Assembly: GCA_003150395.1 (NCBI GenBank)
Contig: QAMI01000049.1
Span: forward strand, 1 to 27,817
Direction of reading: 5' to 3'
Length of the DNA stretch: 27,817 bases
Source of the DNA: Candidatus Gastranaerophilales bacterium
Lineage (GTDB): Bacteria; Cyanobacteriota; Vampirovibrionia; Gastranaerophilales; Gastranaerophilaceae
Numbering within the stretch: position 1 is the stretch's first letter; each line of letters starts with the position of its first letter. A program made the translations under genes and the position numbers. The notes beneath the pieces are model-generated. The model ran no database searches. It was given only the letters and a program-made list of their open reading frames with translations, and was not told the origin of the DNA. This document shows, piece by piece, positions 1-7,579 of this stretch.

Positions 1-9
1 AAAATAAAA

Positions 10-969
10 TTAGTCTTGAGCGTGACCGGCTGTTCCAAGAACGTCAACCATTTTATGTTTAACCATTTCTTTAACAGCAGTTCTGCCAGGTCCCATGTAT
101 TCACGTGGGTCAAATTTTTCAGGGTGTTCAACAAAGAATTCTCTGATTGTTGAAGTCATTGCAAGTCTCAAGTCTGTATCGATATTGATTTTTGCAACAC
201 CGTGTTTAGAAGCGTAGTTAAGCATATCTTCCGGAACACCTTGAGCGTTAGGAAGCTGACCGCCAAATTTATTGCATTTAGCAACGAATTCAGCCGGAAC
301 TGATGATGAACCGTGAAGAACAAGCGGGAAATCATATCCAACCGCGGCATTAACTGCTTTTTTAATTTCAGCAAGTCTTTCGAAGTCAAGTTTAGCTTCG
401 CCTGAGAATTTGTAAGCGCCATGAGAAGTTCCGATAGCAACAGCTAATGAGTCGCAGCCTGTTTCTTTAACAAATCTTGCAGCTTCTTCAGGGTCTGTGT
501 AAGTTGAATCTTTTGCGTGAACTTTAACATCATCTTCAACTCCGGCAAGCTTTCCAAGCTCAGCTTCAACTGAAACTCCGCGCGGATGAGCATAATCAAC
601 TACCTGTTTAGTCAATTTGATATTTTCTTCAAGCGGGAATCTTGAACCGTCAATCATAACTGATGAAAAACCGCCATCGATACAAGCTTTGCAGATTTCG
701 AAATCTGCACCGTGGTCTAAGTGCAATGCAATCGGTACAGTGGTTGTGGCAAGAGCAGCTTCAACAAGCTTGATTAAGTAAGTTTGGTTAGCATATTTTC
801 TTGCACCTGCTGAAACCTGTAAAATAATAGGTGATTGAGTTTCTTCAGCAGCTTCGGCAATACCTTGTAAAATTTCCATGTTGTTAACGTTGTAGGCACC
901 AATAGCATAACCGCCTGCGAGTGCCTTTTTGAACATTTCATTTGTTCCAACTAATTTTCTTTCGCTCAT
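10..969 (-). CDS. fba: class II fructose-1,6-bisphosphate aldolase
   Basis: Cytoplasmic zinc-dependent aldolase that interconverts fructose-1,6-bisphosphate with dihydroxyacetone phosphate and glyceraldehyde-3-phosphate in glycolysis and gluconeogenesis. The 319-aa protein carries the class II signatures: HLDHG at residues 83-87 (catalytic D85, zinc ligand H86), EAELG at 135-139, TSHG at 181-184 (H183), LHGSS at 218-222 (H219) and NIDTD near 262-266. Length and motif order fit the FbaA/FbaB/GatY family, closest in style to the cyanobacterial and Gram-positive enzymes. The ATG at 969-967 is preceded by a good Shine-Dalgarno site (AAGGAGA, complement of 975-981) five bases upstream, which fixes the start. 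It is divergent from the unknown gene at 1211. The stop lies ten bases from the window edge, so any downstream partner is out of view. The fold and reaction are secure; exclusive use of fructose bisphosphate rather than tagatose bisphosphate is inferred. Confidence 0.96.
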   Translation of the reverse strand: MSERKLVGTNEMFKKALAGGYAIGAYNVNNMEILQGIAEAAEETQSPIILQVSAGARKYANQTYLIKLVEAALATTTVPIALHLDHGADFEICKACIDGGFSSVMIDGSRFPLEENIKLTKQVVDYAHPRGVSVEAELGKLAGVEDDVKVHAKDSTYTDPEEAARFVKETGCDSLAVAIGTSHGAYKFSGEAKLDFERLAEIKKAVNAAVGYDFPLVLHGSSSVPAEFVAKCNKFGGQLPNAQGVPEDMLNYASKHGVAKINIDTDLRLAMTSTIREFFVEHPEKFDPREYMGPGRTAVKEMVKHKMVDVLGTAGHAQD

Positions 970-1056
970 AAGAGTCTCCTTCTTTATGTAAACTTTTTAC
1001 ACACATGAAATTACAACAAAAATAACGCCGGCGCAAGTGTTAAGAAATATTAAATT

Positions 1057-1084
1057 CGTATATATTATTTTACAAACTGTCAAA
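1057..1084 (-). promoter_or_regulatory. candidate promoter of the aldolase gene
   Basis: Read on the minus strand, a perfect TTGACA (complement of 1079-1084) is followed after 16 bases by TATACG (complement of 1057-1062); TACGAA at 18-base spacing is an alternative -10. Transcription would start near 1050, giving an 80-base leader before the aldolase ATG. The -35 is strong and the -10 is imperfect. It overlaps the opposing promoter at 1069-1097, so the two divergent transcription units share DNA. Confidence 0.42.
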
Positions 1085-1097
1085 ACCATTATATAAT
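1069..1097 (+). promoter_or_regulatory. candidate sigma70-type promoter of the 1211 gene
   Basis: TTTACA at 1069-1074, a 17-base spacer and a perfect TATAAT at 1092-1097. Transcription would begin near 1104, leaving a leader of about 105 bases before the ATG at 1211. The -35 box lies inside the spacer of the opposing aldolase promoter, so the two polymerases probably compete. Confidence 0.6.
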
Positions 1098-1210
1098 GCG
1101 GAAGTCAATGGGATTAATGATGTGATACTTAAATACAGCTGGCAAAAATATTTTTTTGCGGTTTTGAGATAAACAATAATTTAGTAAATGGTTAAAAATG
1201 GAGTAAAGAC

Positions 1211-2299
1211 ATGGCAATTCAACAGGTAACTTCTGCAAATTTGGGTAAAAACTATAACATAAACTTTAACGGTCGAAACAATAAACAGCAAAAACAGCTG
1301 CACAATCAGGACAATTCTGGTATTACACCGAGCAAAATGTCAATACCTCTGGCAACAATTTTGGCTGCGATGCCTTTGAATGCGGAAACAGCAACAAAGC
1401 TTTATACAAAAGATTTTGACGCTCCGGAGCACAGAATAGAATATGTAGAAGACGCTCCTTCAACAGAAACGGTCAGCAGCAAATCACAAGGTGTTACAAT
1501 AGAGACAAGAAAATTCAAATCGAAAACTCTTGGAGATTTGACAATTAGTCTGAAAAGTACAGACGGAAACAAGAATAATTTTGAAAGAGTTGAGATATCA
1601 TATTTGAATGATAATATCATTTTTGGAGAACGTGTTAAGGTAAATCATACTGCAAAAATTAAAGGTTTATATACATATGATTATAATGTAATTTCCGATG
1701 ATGGTACAAAGACCTCAAGATTCCCTGTCAAAGCAGTATGGGCAGATGATAACTTTACGGCTACCAATGATGAACGAATTATGAGTTACATAAAATCTTT
1801 GGTCAATGATCCGAGAAATAATGGCGCGCTTGAAGAAAAAACAATTAAAAGAATGATACGTCCGGCAACTGAGGGGGCATATCAGAATGTTCCGAACGGT
1901 GATATTTTGAAAAATGCAACACCAGTGACAAACATGGGTAAGCTTGTTTTGGAACAAGATATAAATGATAATAAAATAGGTAAATTCAAACTTCGTTTTT
2001 ATTCTACAGATGATAATGACAATAATGCAGAGAGGGTAACATTCAAAAAAGAAAATTACCCGGAAGTCGAAATAGTATGTTGCTATACTCCGCTGCATAC
2101 TTTTGCCAAGAAACTTGAAAATCCTACAGAATTTCGTTCAGGACTGATCAGCTTAATGGATGACAAGTATAAATCTTATTTTATTGAAAGTATTGCTTTA
2201 ACAAAATATTTGTATGATATGGGCTTCGACAAGTTGTTTAGTCCAGACATTGAGTATGTATTTGTTGACACTGGCATTGTCGCTCCGATAGTGGATTAA
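1211..2299 (+). CDS. unrecognised 362-aa protein with an internal duplication
   Basis: I do not recognise this family. The start at 1211 is supported by GGAG at 1200-1203, seven bases upstream. The N-terminal 40 residues are polar, with NINFNGR at 16-22, followed by a short hydrophobic stretch (about 44-58, SIPLATILAAMPLNA). That stretch could be a secretion signal only if translation began at M43, which has no Shine-Dalgarno site. Two segments resemble each other, residues about 104-133 and 254-283: KTLGDLTISLKSTDGNKNNF matches NKIGKFKLRFYSTDDNDNNA, and each is followed by ERV. Each copy is followed by a mainly helical stretch, so the protein looks like two copies of a beta-strand-rich domain plus helices. 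The acidic, Asn-rich composition would suit a surface or exported protein, but no secretion route is shown. The next gene lies 100 bases downstream on the same strand. Confidence 0.8.
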   Translation: MAIQQVTSANLGKNYNINFNGRNNKQQKQLHNQDNSGITPSKMSIPLATILAAMPLNAETATKLYTKDFDAPEHRIEYVEDAPSTETVSSKSQGVTIETRKFKSKTLGDLTISLKSTDGNKNNFERVEISYLNDNIIFGERVKVNHTAKIKGLYTYDYNVISDDGTKTSRFPVKAVWADDNFTATNDERIMSYIKSLVNDPRNNGALEEKTIKRMIRPATEGAYQNVPNGDILKNATPVTNMGKLVLEQDINDNKIGKFKLRFYSTDDNDNNAERVTFKKENYPEVEIVCCYTPLHTFAKKLENPTEFRSGLISLMDDKYKSYFIESIALTKYLYDMGFDKLFSPDIEYVFVDTGIVAPIVD

Positions 2300-2399
2300 T
2301 TATAAATGTAAATAATTGTAAACATGTTAAAGCATGATGAAATCTGTTGTTTTGTCATGTTTTTACATGTTTAAGGTATTAAAACCGAGAGAGTATTAT

Positions 2400-5042
2400 A
2401 TGGATATTAATGTAAAAAGCACGTCACTTTATCAGCAAGAGGTTCAGACTCATAGTTCAACTGAGACTTCAGCTCCAAAAACTACTGGCGCAATTCCTAT
2501 GAATAAGGCCCCAGAAACAGAGCAAGTAAAAAAAATATGTGAAAAATTAGGACTTACACAAGATCAGTTTCTCAACTTATGTAGTAAAATTCCAGGATTT
2601 GAACTCCTTTCTGAAAACGAACAGCTTAAGATTATAAATAACAATTTAGGTGATGCTGTCACAAATAAATCCCCGCAAAACGTAGCTTCTTCATCCAAGG
2701 AGCAATCGCAGCAGAACAGTGAAACAGAGCAAAAAATAGTTGATAACGGTGTATTTAATCATAAAGCGTATTCACAACTTCCGCTTGAAGATAAAATGAA
2801 TATTTACGCCTCTGAACTTGCAAAAAACAAGTTTCTTTATAGCGCTGACGGCAATAAAAAAACACCGGAACAGTGGGAAGCATTAACCCCTGAACAGCAG
2901 AAAGCCCTGATTGATGCAGAAGTCAAAAATTTAAATAAATCCAATTCAAAAGAACTTTTTGGCGATAGTACAGACGATATTTCAAAATATTTTGACAGAA
3001 AAATGACACCGCTTCAGGCTGCAAATTTTTTGGGTGTCAATTACGAAAAATTCAGTAAAGATTTGTCTGATAAACAAGGATACGCTCTTGATACGCTTCA
3101 TGACTATATTTTCAGCCAGGACGAAAGCACAAGGTCAAATGGTCAAAACCTTTATATAAAAGAAAATGCTTTTCTTTCAAAAGCTGTTGTTGCTGCTTGT
3201 GCAGAGAGTGACAAAGATAAAGGCGAATATATTACTGACGGTTCTGTTGAGTATAACCTTCCGGGAAGTGAAATTTCACAAAGACTGAAAGAACTTGGCA
3301 AAACTTCGGTAGAAGTTGAGCTGGAATATCTTAAAGGTAAAAAGAATTTAAACAATGAGGAAACTGCTCGACTTGTAGCATTAGAAAAGCATATAAAATG
3401 TTCTTCTTCAATAATTGAGCGTGCAAAAGAGCGTGCTCAAAAGCCAGCTGATTACGGTAAGATGGAAGCTTTACAGAAAACCGAGTATGGCGAATTGTTA
3501 AATTCAGCTCAGGGCACAGACGAAAAAGCAATGGTATTGAATGCTTACATTGCAAATTCGACAAAAAATATGTCACCTGATGAAAAAGCAAAATTTGTGG
3601 CAGAGTTAGCGGATGAATTACTTAATGATCCTGCAAATGTAGACTTAGTGCAGGTTTTGCATTATAAAAATGTGCATGAAGCAAGCGTACATGAAAAAAG
3701 AGCAATGGCATCAGCCACAGCTGGTGCTGCTGCAGAATTAAACGCAGTAAATATTGAAGTTTACGGTACAGATAAAACATCTTTAAACAATATTGCGCAA
3801 GCCCAGAATAAAATTGCTGAAACTGATGTAAAACGCGCTGAAGGTTTAAAGTTAAACACGATTAATAACGCAACAGAAGACCAGATGGTAGTCTTGCAGG
3901 AACCTTATTCCCGCGACAAATCAATCGATGTCCAGCGTGCAAACAAAAACCGTGTCTTTACTTTGGAAAACCCTGAAAACCAAAAGCTTGCAATCGAAAA
4001 TATTAAAAAGAATTCTGACGAAACAATTGTTGCAGAAGCCGCAGCAGAAGCTGATAAATTACATAAAGATTATCAGGTCGAAGGTTTGCAAACATTGACA
4101 AAAGGGTCAAAGTTGGCAACAGAGGCTGCTAACAAAGCCGAAGTCGTGACTCGTATGGCAAAAGAAAACCAGACAGATGCTTTTAAAGTAATGAAAAGCA
4201 ACATCGAAGAACTATATGACAATGACGAAGAAGCAATTGAGCAATTAAACACTTTGTCAGACCAGATTTCAAAATCTCACAAAGACAACCAGCTTGATAT
4301 GCATAAAGAGATTATGCAGTCAAAATACAGCGCCGTTCAAGAACATGCAGCCGCAAATATAAAAGATTACGACCCGTCAGTCCAGTCAAAAGCAATCGAC
4401 ACTGTTTATGAAACCAAAAACGAAAAAGCAATTAAAGCTGTTGTTGACAACCTTGAGAAAATGCCGCCGGATGTTCAGAAAACCGAAGTAACAAGATTAA
4501 TCGGCGAGCTGGCTCTTAATAATGCAATTTCAACGTCAGATTTAGATGCAAAGATTTTTGGCGGAAATTTGACCACTAGAGATCTGAGCAAATTGTCAGC
4601 TTCTCAAAGACGCGAATACTTTGTCAAAATGTTTGATGAAGCCTCTCCGGCCAAAAAGCTTGATATGCTTAGAAATATTGCCGCAAGTTCAATTGGTATT
4701 CATAAAAAAACAATATATACAATTATTGCACGATTTTCAGCGCCTCTCTTAAAAGCCATGGTTGAGGATGGAATGGGAAAAACCATGATTGAAGCCGGAA
4801 TCCCGCTTGACGCAGTAAATAAAATTATTAATATTATGAAAACCTCAACCAGCAACAAAGTTATCCAACAAAGAAAAGAACTTGAAAAAGATTCTAGTTT
4901 TACAAAATACTTTGACAATCAGGATGACAAAATCAGAGTAACAGTTCCGCAGGATCTCAAAGGTGCATTTGCTGCTAATATTGATAGGAAAACTCTGGAA
5001 GAACTGAGAAAGAACAATGCTACAATGTTTATAAAATCATAG
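2400..5042 (+). CDS. unrecognised large helical protein (880 aa)
   Basis: Large protein of unknown function. The reading frame opens at 2334, but nothing resembling a ribosome-binding site precedes that ATG. The ATG at 2400 follows GAGAGAG and gives the soluble-looking N-terminus MDINVKSTSLYQQEV, so 2400 is preferred. There is no signal peptide and no clear membrane segment. Residues about 1-110 are Ser/Thr/Gln-rich and probably disordered. The rest is charged, Ala/Lys/Glu-rich and predominantly helical, with short patterns in the middle (for example KAIKAVVDNLEKMPPDVQ) that suggest HEAT- or ARM-like helical pairs or coiled coil rather than an enzyme core. No catalytic motif was seen. It ends 33 bases before a rho-independent terminator, so it closes the unit that begins at 1211. 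The two unknown genes may be cotranscribed. Confidence 0.82.
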   Translation: MDINVKSTSLYQQEVQTHSSTETSAPKTTGAIPMNKAPETEQVKKICEKLGLTQDQFLNLCSKIPGFELLSENEQLKIINNNLGDAVTNKSPQNVASSSKEQSQQNSETEQKIVDNGVFNHKAYSQLPLEDKMNIYASELAKNKFLYSADGNKKTPEQWEALTPEQQKALIDAEVKNLNKSNSKELFGDSTDDISKYFDRKMTPLQAANFLGVNYEKFSKDLSDKQGYALDTLHDYIFSQDESTRSNGQNLYIKENAFLSKAVVAACAESDKDKGEYITDGSVEYNLPGSEISQRLKELGKTSVEVELEYLKGKKNLNNEETARLVALEKHIKCSSSIIERAKERAQKPADYGKMEALQKTEYGELLNSAQGTDEKAMVLNAYIANSTKNMSPDEKAKFVAELADELLNDPANVDLVQVLHYKNVHEASVHEKRAMASATAGAAAELNAVNIEVYGTDKTSLNNIAQAQNKIAETDVKRAEGLKLNTINNATEDQMVVLQEPYSRDKSIDVQRANKNRVFTLENPENQKLAIENIKKNSDETIVAEAAAEADKLHKDYQVEGLQTLTKGSKLATEAANKAEVVTRMAKENQTDAFKVMKSNIEELYDNDEEAIEQLNTLSDQISKSHKDNQLDMHKEIMQSKYSAVQEHAAANIKDYDPSVQSKAIDTVYETKNEKAIKAVVDNLEKMPPDVQKTEVTRLIGELALNNAISTSDLDAKIFGGNLTTRDLSKLSASQRREYFVKMFDEASPAKKLDMLRNIAASSIGIHKKTIYTIIARFSAPLLKAMVEDGMGKTMIEAGIPLDAVNKIINIMKTSTSNKVIQQRKELEKDSSFTKYFDNQDDKIRVTVPQDLKGAFAANIDRKTLEELRKNNATMFIKS

Positions 5043-5074
5043 TTTTAATGTCCGAAATTTTATTAACAACAAGA

Positions 5075-5104
5075 AGAGAGTCTGTAAAAAGGCTCTCTTT
5101 TTAT
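5075..5104 (+). terminator. rho-independent terminator after the 2400-5042 gene
   Basis: Left arm AGAGAGTC (5075-5082) pairs with GGCTCTCT (5091-5098), with one G-U pair and an 8-base loop. A T-rich tail follows (5097-5103). It lies 33 bases after the stop codon and just before the ispH promoter region. Confidence 0.8.
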
Positions 5105-5111
5105 ATAAAGC

Positions 5112-5141
5112 TTGATTTTAGAGTTTTTTTGTAGTTATATA
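5112..5141 (+). promoter_or_regulatory. possible promoter for ispH-S1
   Basis: TTGATT at 5112-5117 and TATATA at 5136-5141 with an 18-base spacer, placed between the preceding terminator and ispH. Both boxes are approximate in AT-rich DNA. The position after a terminator is the main support. Confidence 0.35.
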
Positions 5142-5190
5142 TTATTACAGCGAATTTTCGCGAGTCCAAAAGAAAGAAGACAATTTTACA

Positions 5191-6054
5191 TTGCCGAAAA
5201 AAATTAAATTAGCTAAATATGCAGGATTTTGCTACGGGGTCAAACGTGCCGTTGAAACTGCTAAAAAGTTAAAAGCCGAAAATCCTGACAAAGAAGTTTT
5301 TGTTCTTGGCGAACTTATTCATAATGCTCATGTCATTAATGAACTTGAGAATTTGGGTATTAAAACCCTCTATGAAATTCCTCAAACCGGTGAAGGTATT
5401 TGTGTTATCAGAAGCCACGGTGAAAGTCCTGAAGTTATCGAAAAAATTAAACAAGCAGGCTTTACAATCGTTGATTTGACCTGCCCTGATGTTAAAAAAG
5501 TTCAGCAAAAAGCTGTTGAACTTGCAAAAGATGGTTATTTTGTCGTAATTGTCGGAAAATCAGAGCATCCCGAAGTCGTTGCAATTAAAGCAAATGCACT
5601 TTTGTGGAGTGAAAATGTTGCTGTTGCAGCCTCTGTCGAACAGTTAAAAGAATTTGAAACCAAAATTAAAGCGCATCGTCGCGTAGGTGTTGTTGTTCAA
5701 ACAACTCAGAGACTCGAAACACTTAATTCCATTGTGAATTATCTGACTTCAATTACAAAAGAAATTCATATTGCAAATACTATCTGCCAAAGTACTTCAA
5801 TGCGCCAGAATGAAGCAAAAGAGCTTGCAAAAGAGGCTGATTTGATGGTTGTTGTGGGTTCCAAAAAAAGCGCAAATACAACCCATCTTGCTGAAATTTT
5901 AAAAGGAATTACAAAAACAATTCATATCGAAAGCCCTGATGAATTGGATTTATACAGAGATTTAACCGAAAATGCAAGAAACATTTCGGTTACTGCGGGC
6001 GCCTCAACTCCGCAAAACTTAATTGAGGCTGTTGTCAAAAAATTTGAAAACTAA
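5191..6054 (+). CDS. ispH: 4-hydroxy-3-methylbut-2-enyl diphosphate reductase
   Basis: IspH (LytB) carries out the last step of the MEP isoprenoid pathway, reducing HMBPP to IPP and DMAPP with an iron-sulfur cluster in the cytoplasm. At 287 aa it is the short bacterial form, not the roughly 400-aa form of photosynthetic cyanobacteria. The three cluster cysteines are C14 (AGFCYGV), C98 (LTCPDV) and C199 (TICQST), spaced almost exactly as in the E. coli enzyme. Substrate-binding motifs are also visible: IHN at 43-45, SHGE at 75-78, EHPE at 125-128 and SANT at 227-230. Translation begins at TTG 5191, since an in-frame ATG is absent and the residues just after it match the family N-terminus; the purine-rich AGAAAGAAGA at 5171-5180 is a weak ribosome-binding site. 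The S1 gene follows after 23 bases. Confidence 0.96.
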   Translation: MPKKIKLAKYAGFCYGVKRAVETAKKLKAENPDKEVFVLGELIHNAHVINELENLGIKTLYEIPQTGEGICVIRSHGESPEVIEKIKQAGFTIVDLTCPDVKKVQQKAVELAKDGYFVVIVGKSEHPEVVAIKANALLWSENVAVAASVEQLKEFETKIKAHRRVGVVVQTTQRLETLNSIVNYLTSITKEIHIANTICQSTSMRQNEAKELAKEADLMVVVGSKKSANTTHLAEILKGITKTIHIESPDELDLYRDLTENARNISVTAGASTPQNLIEAVVKKFEN

Positions 6055-6077
6055 AAATTGAAAGGACATATCGAAAA

Positions 6078-7154
6078 ATGACACAAACATTAGACAAAAC
6101 AAACATGGATGAATTTGAAAGATTGTTAGAGGAATCTTTCTCAAAAAGCAACGCTGTTGCTGACATCGTAGAAGGAACAATTATTAAAAAAGAACAGGAC
6201 GGCTATTTGGTAAGCGTTCGCGGCGCAAAAACAGAAGCTTTCCTTCCTTTAAAAGAAATTTCTTCAGCTGATGGCGCAGAAACTGTTGACATTGGCGACG
6301 TAAAAGAGTTTTACGTTCTAAAAGAAGAAAACGATGCGGAAGGAATGCTTTTATCACTTAAGCGTCTTGCATTTGCACAAGCTTGGGCGCAATTGAATGA
6401 TGCAAAAATTCAAGGCGATACAATTTTAGCAAAAGTTGTTTCAATCGTTAAAGGCGGCGTTTTGGTTGACGTTGCAGACTTGAAAGGTTTCATCCCTTCT
6501 TCTCAATTGAGAACAGGAACTCCGTTTGATGGTTTAATCGATACTAAAATTGAAGTTAAAGTTCTTGAAGCTGATCCTAAGAAAAATAAACTTATTCTTT
6601 CTCAACGCCAGGCAGTTGCTGAACAGCGCGATCAGGTTGTTGATAACATTCTTTCAACTCTTGAAGAAGATATGGTTGTAAAAGGCGAAGTAGTTAGAAT
6701 TGCAGACTTCGGCGCATTCGTTGACATCAACGGAATTGATGGTTTGCTTCCGATTTCAGAAATTTCTTGGTCAAGAATTAAGCACCCGTCAGATGTTATT
6801 TCTCTTGGTGAAACAATCGAAGTTAAAATCATTAAAATTGACAACGAATTGAAGAGAATATCACTTTCTTTAAAGAGAATGGGCGAAGATCCGTGGCAGC
6901 AGATTGAAGGCCAGTTTGAAGAAGGTCAGGTAATCACAGGAACTGTTAACAAAGTAACTGGTTTTGGTGCATTCATTAACATCTTCCCCGGCGTAGAAGC
7001 ATTATTGCCGGTATCTGAAATGGCCGAAGAAAACGTAAATCCATTCAACAGATACAAAGTCGGTGACAGCGTAGAAGTTTTGATTAAGAAATTCACTCCG
7101 CAAGAACACAGAATTGCTCTTAGCGTAAAAGACATCAACAAAGACGCTGAATAG
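6078..7154 (+). CDS. rpsA: S1 RNA-binding domain protein, probable ribosomal protein S1
   Basis: Protein of 358 aa with four S1 OB-fold repeats at about residues 28-97, 114-178, 199-268 and 284-353. Repeats 3 and 4 are the most canonical: GEVVRIADFGAFVDI with LLPISEIS, and GTVNKVTGFGAFINI with LLPVSEM. Ribosomal protein S1 helps 30S subunits bind mRNA. Six repeats are usual in proteobacteria, while Firmicutes and cyanobacteria have shorter versions of three or four, so the length fits a non-proteobacterial S1. The ATG at 6078 follows AAAGGA (6061-6066) with a fairly long 11-base spacing. It directly follows ispH and ends at a strong terminator, so ispH-S1 is a two-gene unit. It could be an S1-like RNA-binding protein rather than the ribosomal one, but no second candidate is in view. 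Confidence 0.88.
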   Translation: MTQTLDKTNMDEFERLLEESFSKSNAVADIVEGTIIKKEQDGYLVSVRGAKTEAFLPLKEISSADGAETVDIGDVKEFYVLKEENDAEGMLLSLKRLAFAQAWAQLNDAKIQGDTILAKVVSIVKGGVLVDVADLKGFIPSSQLRTGTPFDGLIDTKIEVKVLEADPKKNKLILSQRQAVAEQRDQVVDNILSTLEEDMVVKGEVVRIADFGAFVDINGIDGLLPISEISWSRIKHPSDVISLGETIEVKIIKIDNELKRISLSLKRMGEDPWQQIEGQFEEGQVITGTVNKVTGFGAFINIFPGVEALLPVSEMAEENVNPFNRYKVGDSVEVLIKKFTPQEHRIALSVKDINKDAE

Positions 7155-7171
7155 CTCTTTTAATTAATCAG

Positions 7172-7204
7172 AAAGCCTCTGCAACAATTGCAGAGGCTTT
7201 TTTT
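7172..7204 (+). terminator. strong rho-independent terminator after the S1 gene
   Basis: A perfect 11-bp stem AGCCTCTGCAA (7174-7184) and TTGCAGAGGCT (7188-7198) with a 3-base loop. It is extended by AAA/TTT pairing and followed by a run of seven Ts (7198-7204). This is the cleanest terminator in the window. Confidence 0.93.
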
Positions 7205-7258
7205 AGTTAAAGAATTTCTAAATTTACGGCAACAGCATTGCACCAGTAAACAGTTAGT

Positions 7259-7462
7259 TTAATCCGCAAGTTCTAGCTTGCAATGAATAATTTCTGCAAT
7301 CAGTTTCATTTCCCGATATGTTATTGTTTCATTGCGGAGTTTATTTGAGAGGTTCGCAAGAGAATATGGTTTGTTAAGTCTTTTTGAAAGTTCTTCAGCA
7401 ACAAATTTAAGACTTAATCCTTTTTGATAAAGTATTTCTTTAACCTCGGTGATTATTCTCAT
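7259..7462 (-). CDS. small helix-turn-helix-like protein (67 aa), DUF6471-like
   Basis: A basic, all-helical 67-residue protein. The central pattern (VKEILYQKGLSLKFVAEEL, then YSLANLSNKLRNETITYREM) looks like a small helix-turn-helix domain of the DUF6471/XRE-like kind, in which LSNKLRNETI would be the recognition helix. It is too short to assign a specific family with confidence. The ATG at 7462-7460 lacks an obvious ribosome-binding site. The gene diverges from the prepilin-like gene at 7580, and the 117-base region between them contains a strong promoter with a palindrome over its -10 box. A local regulator of the pilin is therefore the natural hypothesis, but not shown. It converges on the S1 terminator. 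Confidence 0.68.
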   Translation of the reverse strand: MRIITEVKEILYQKGLSLKFVAEELSKRLNKPYSLANLSNKLRNETITYREMKLIAEIIHCKLELAD

Positions 7463-7498
7463 AAATTCATGATTGCATAGAGCGGATTATTTTCAATC

Positions 7499-7548
7499 AA
7501 TATGTTTATTATGGTTGACATTATTAAATTAATATGTTTATAATAAAC
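7499..7548. promoter_or_regulatory. candidate operator: repeated half-sites and palindrome over the -10 box
   Basis: GTTTATAATAAAC at 7536-7548 is a perfect inverted repeat (6-bp arms, one central base) that contains the -10 box of the pilin promoter. The half-site context AATATGTTTAT occurs twice in direct orientation, at about 7499-7509 and 7531-7541, 32 bases (three helical turns) apart. Such an arrangement suits a dimeric repressor; the adjacent divergent HTH-like gene is the obvious candidate, by inference only. Confidence 0.4.
7515..7544 (+). promoter_or_regulatory. consensus sigma70-type promoter of the first prepilin-like gene
   Basis: Perfect TTGACA (7515-7520) and perfect TATAAT (7539-7544) with an 18-base spacer. 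Transcription would start near 7551, about 29 bases before the pilin ATG. A full-consensus promoter for a pilin-like protein implies high expression or control by a repressor at the overlapping palindrome. Confidence 0.8.
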
Positions 7549-7579
7549 TAATTAATTTAATAATATAAAGAGGAGAATT

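Noticed and set aside
168..440. Long antisense frames within fba and many other genes
   Set aside because: They are shadows on the opposite strand of strongly coding sequence, with no ribosome-binding site or family resemblance.
2334..2399. Upstream ATG for the 880-aa protein (would add 22 residues)
   Set aside because: No ribosome-binding site; the extra residues look like translated intergenic sequence, and ATG 2400 has GAGAG at a suitable distance.
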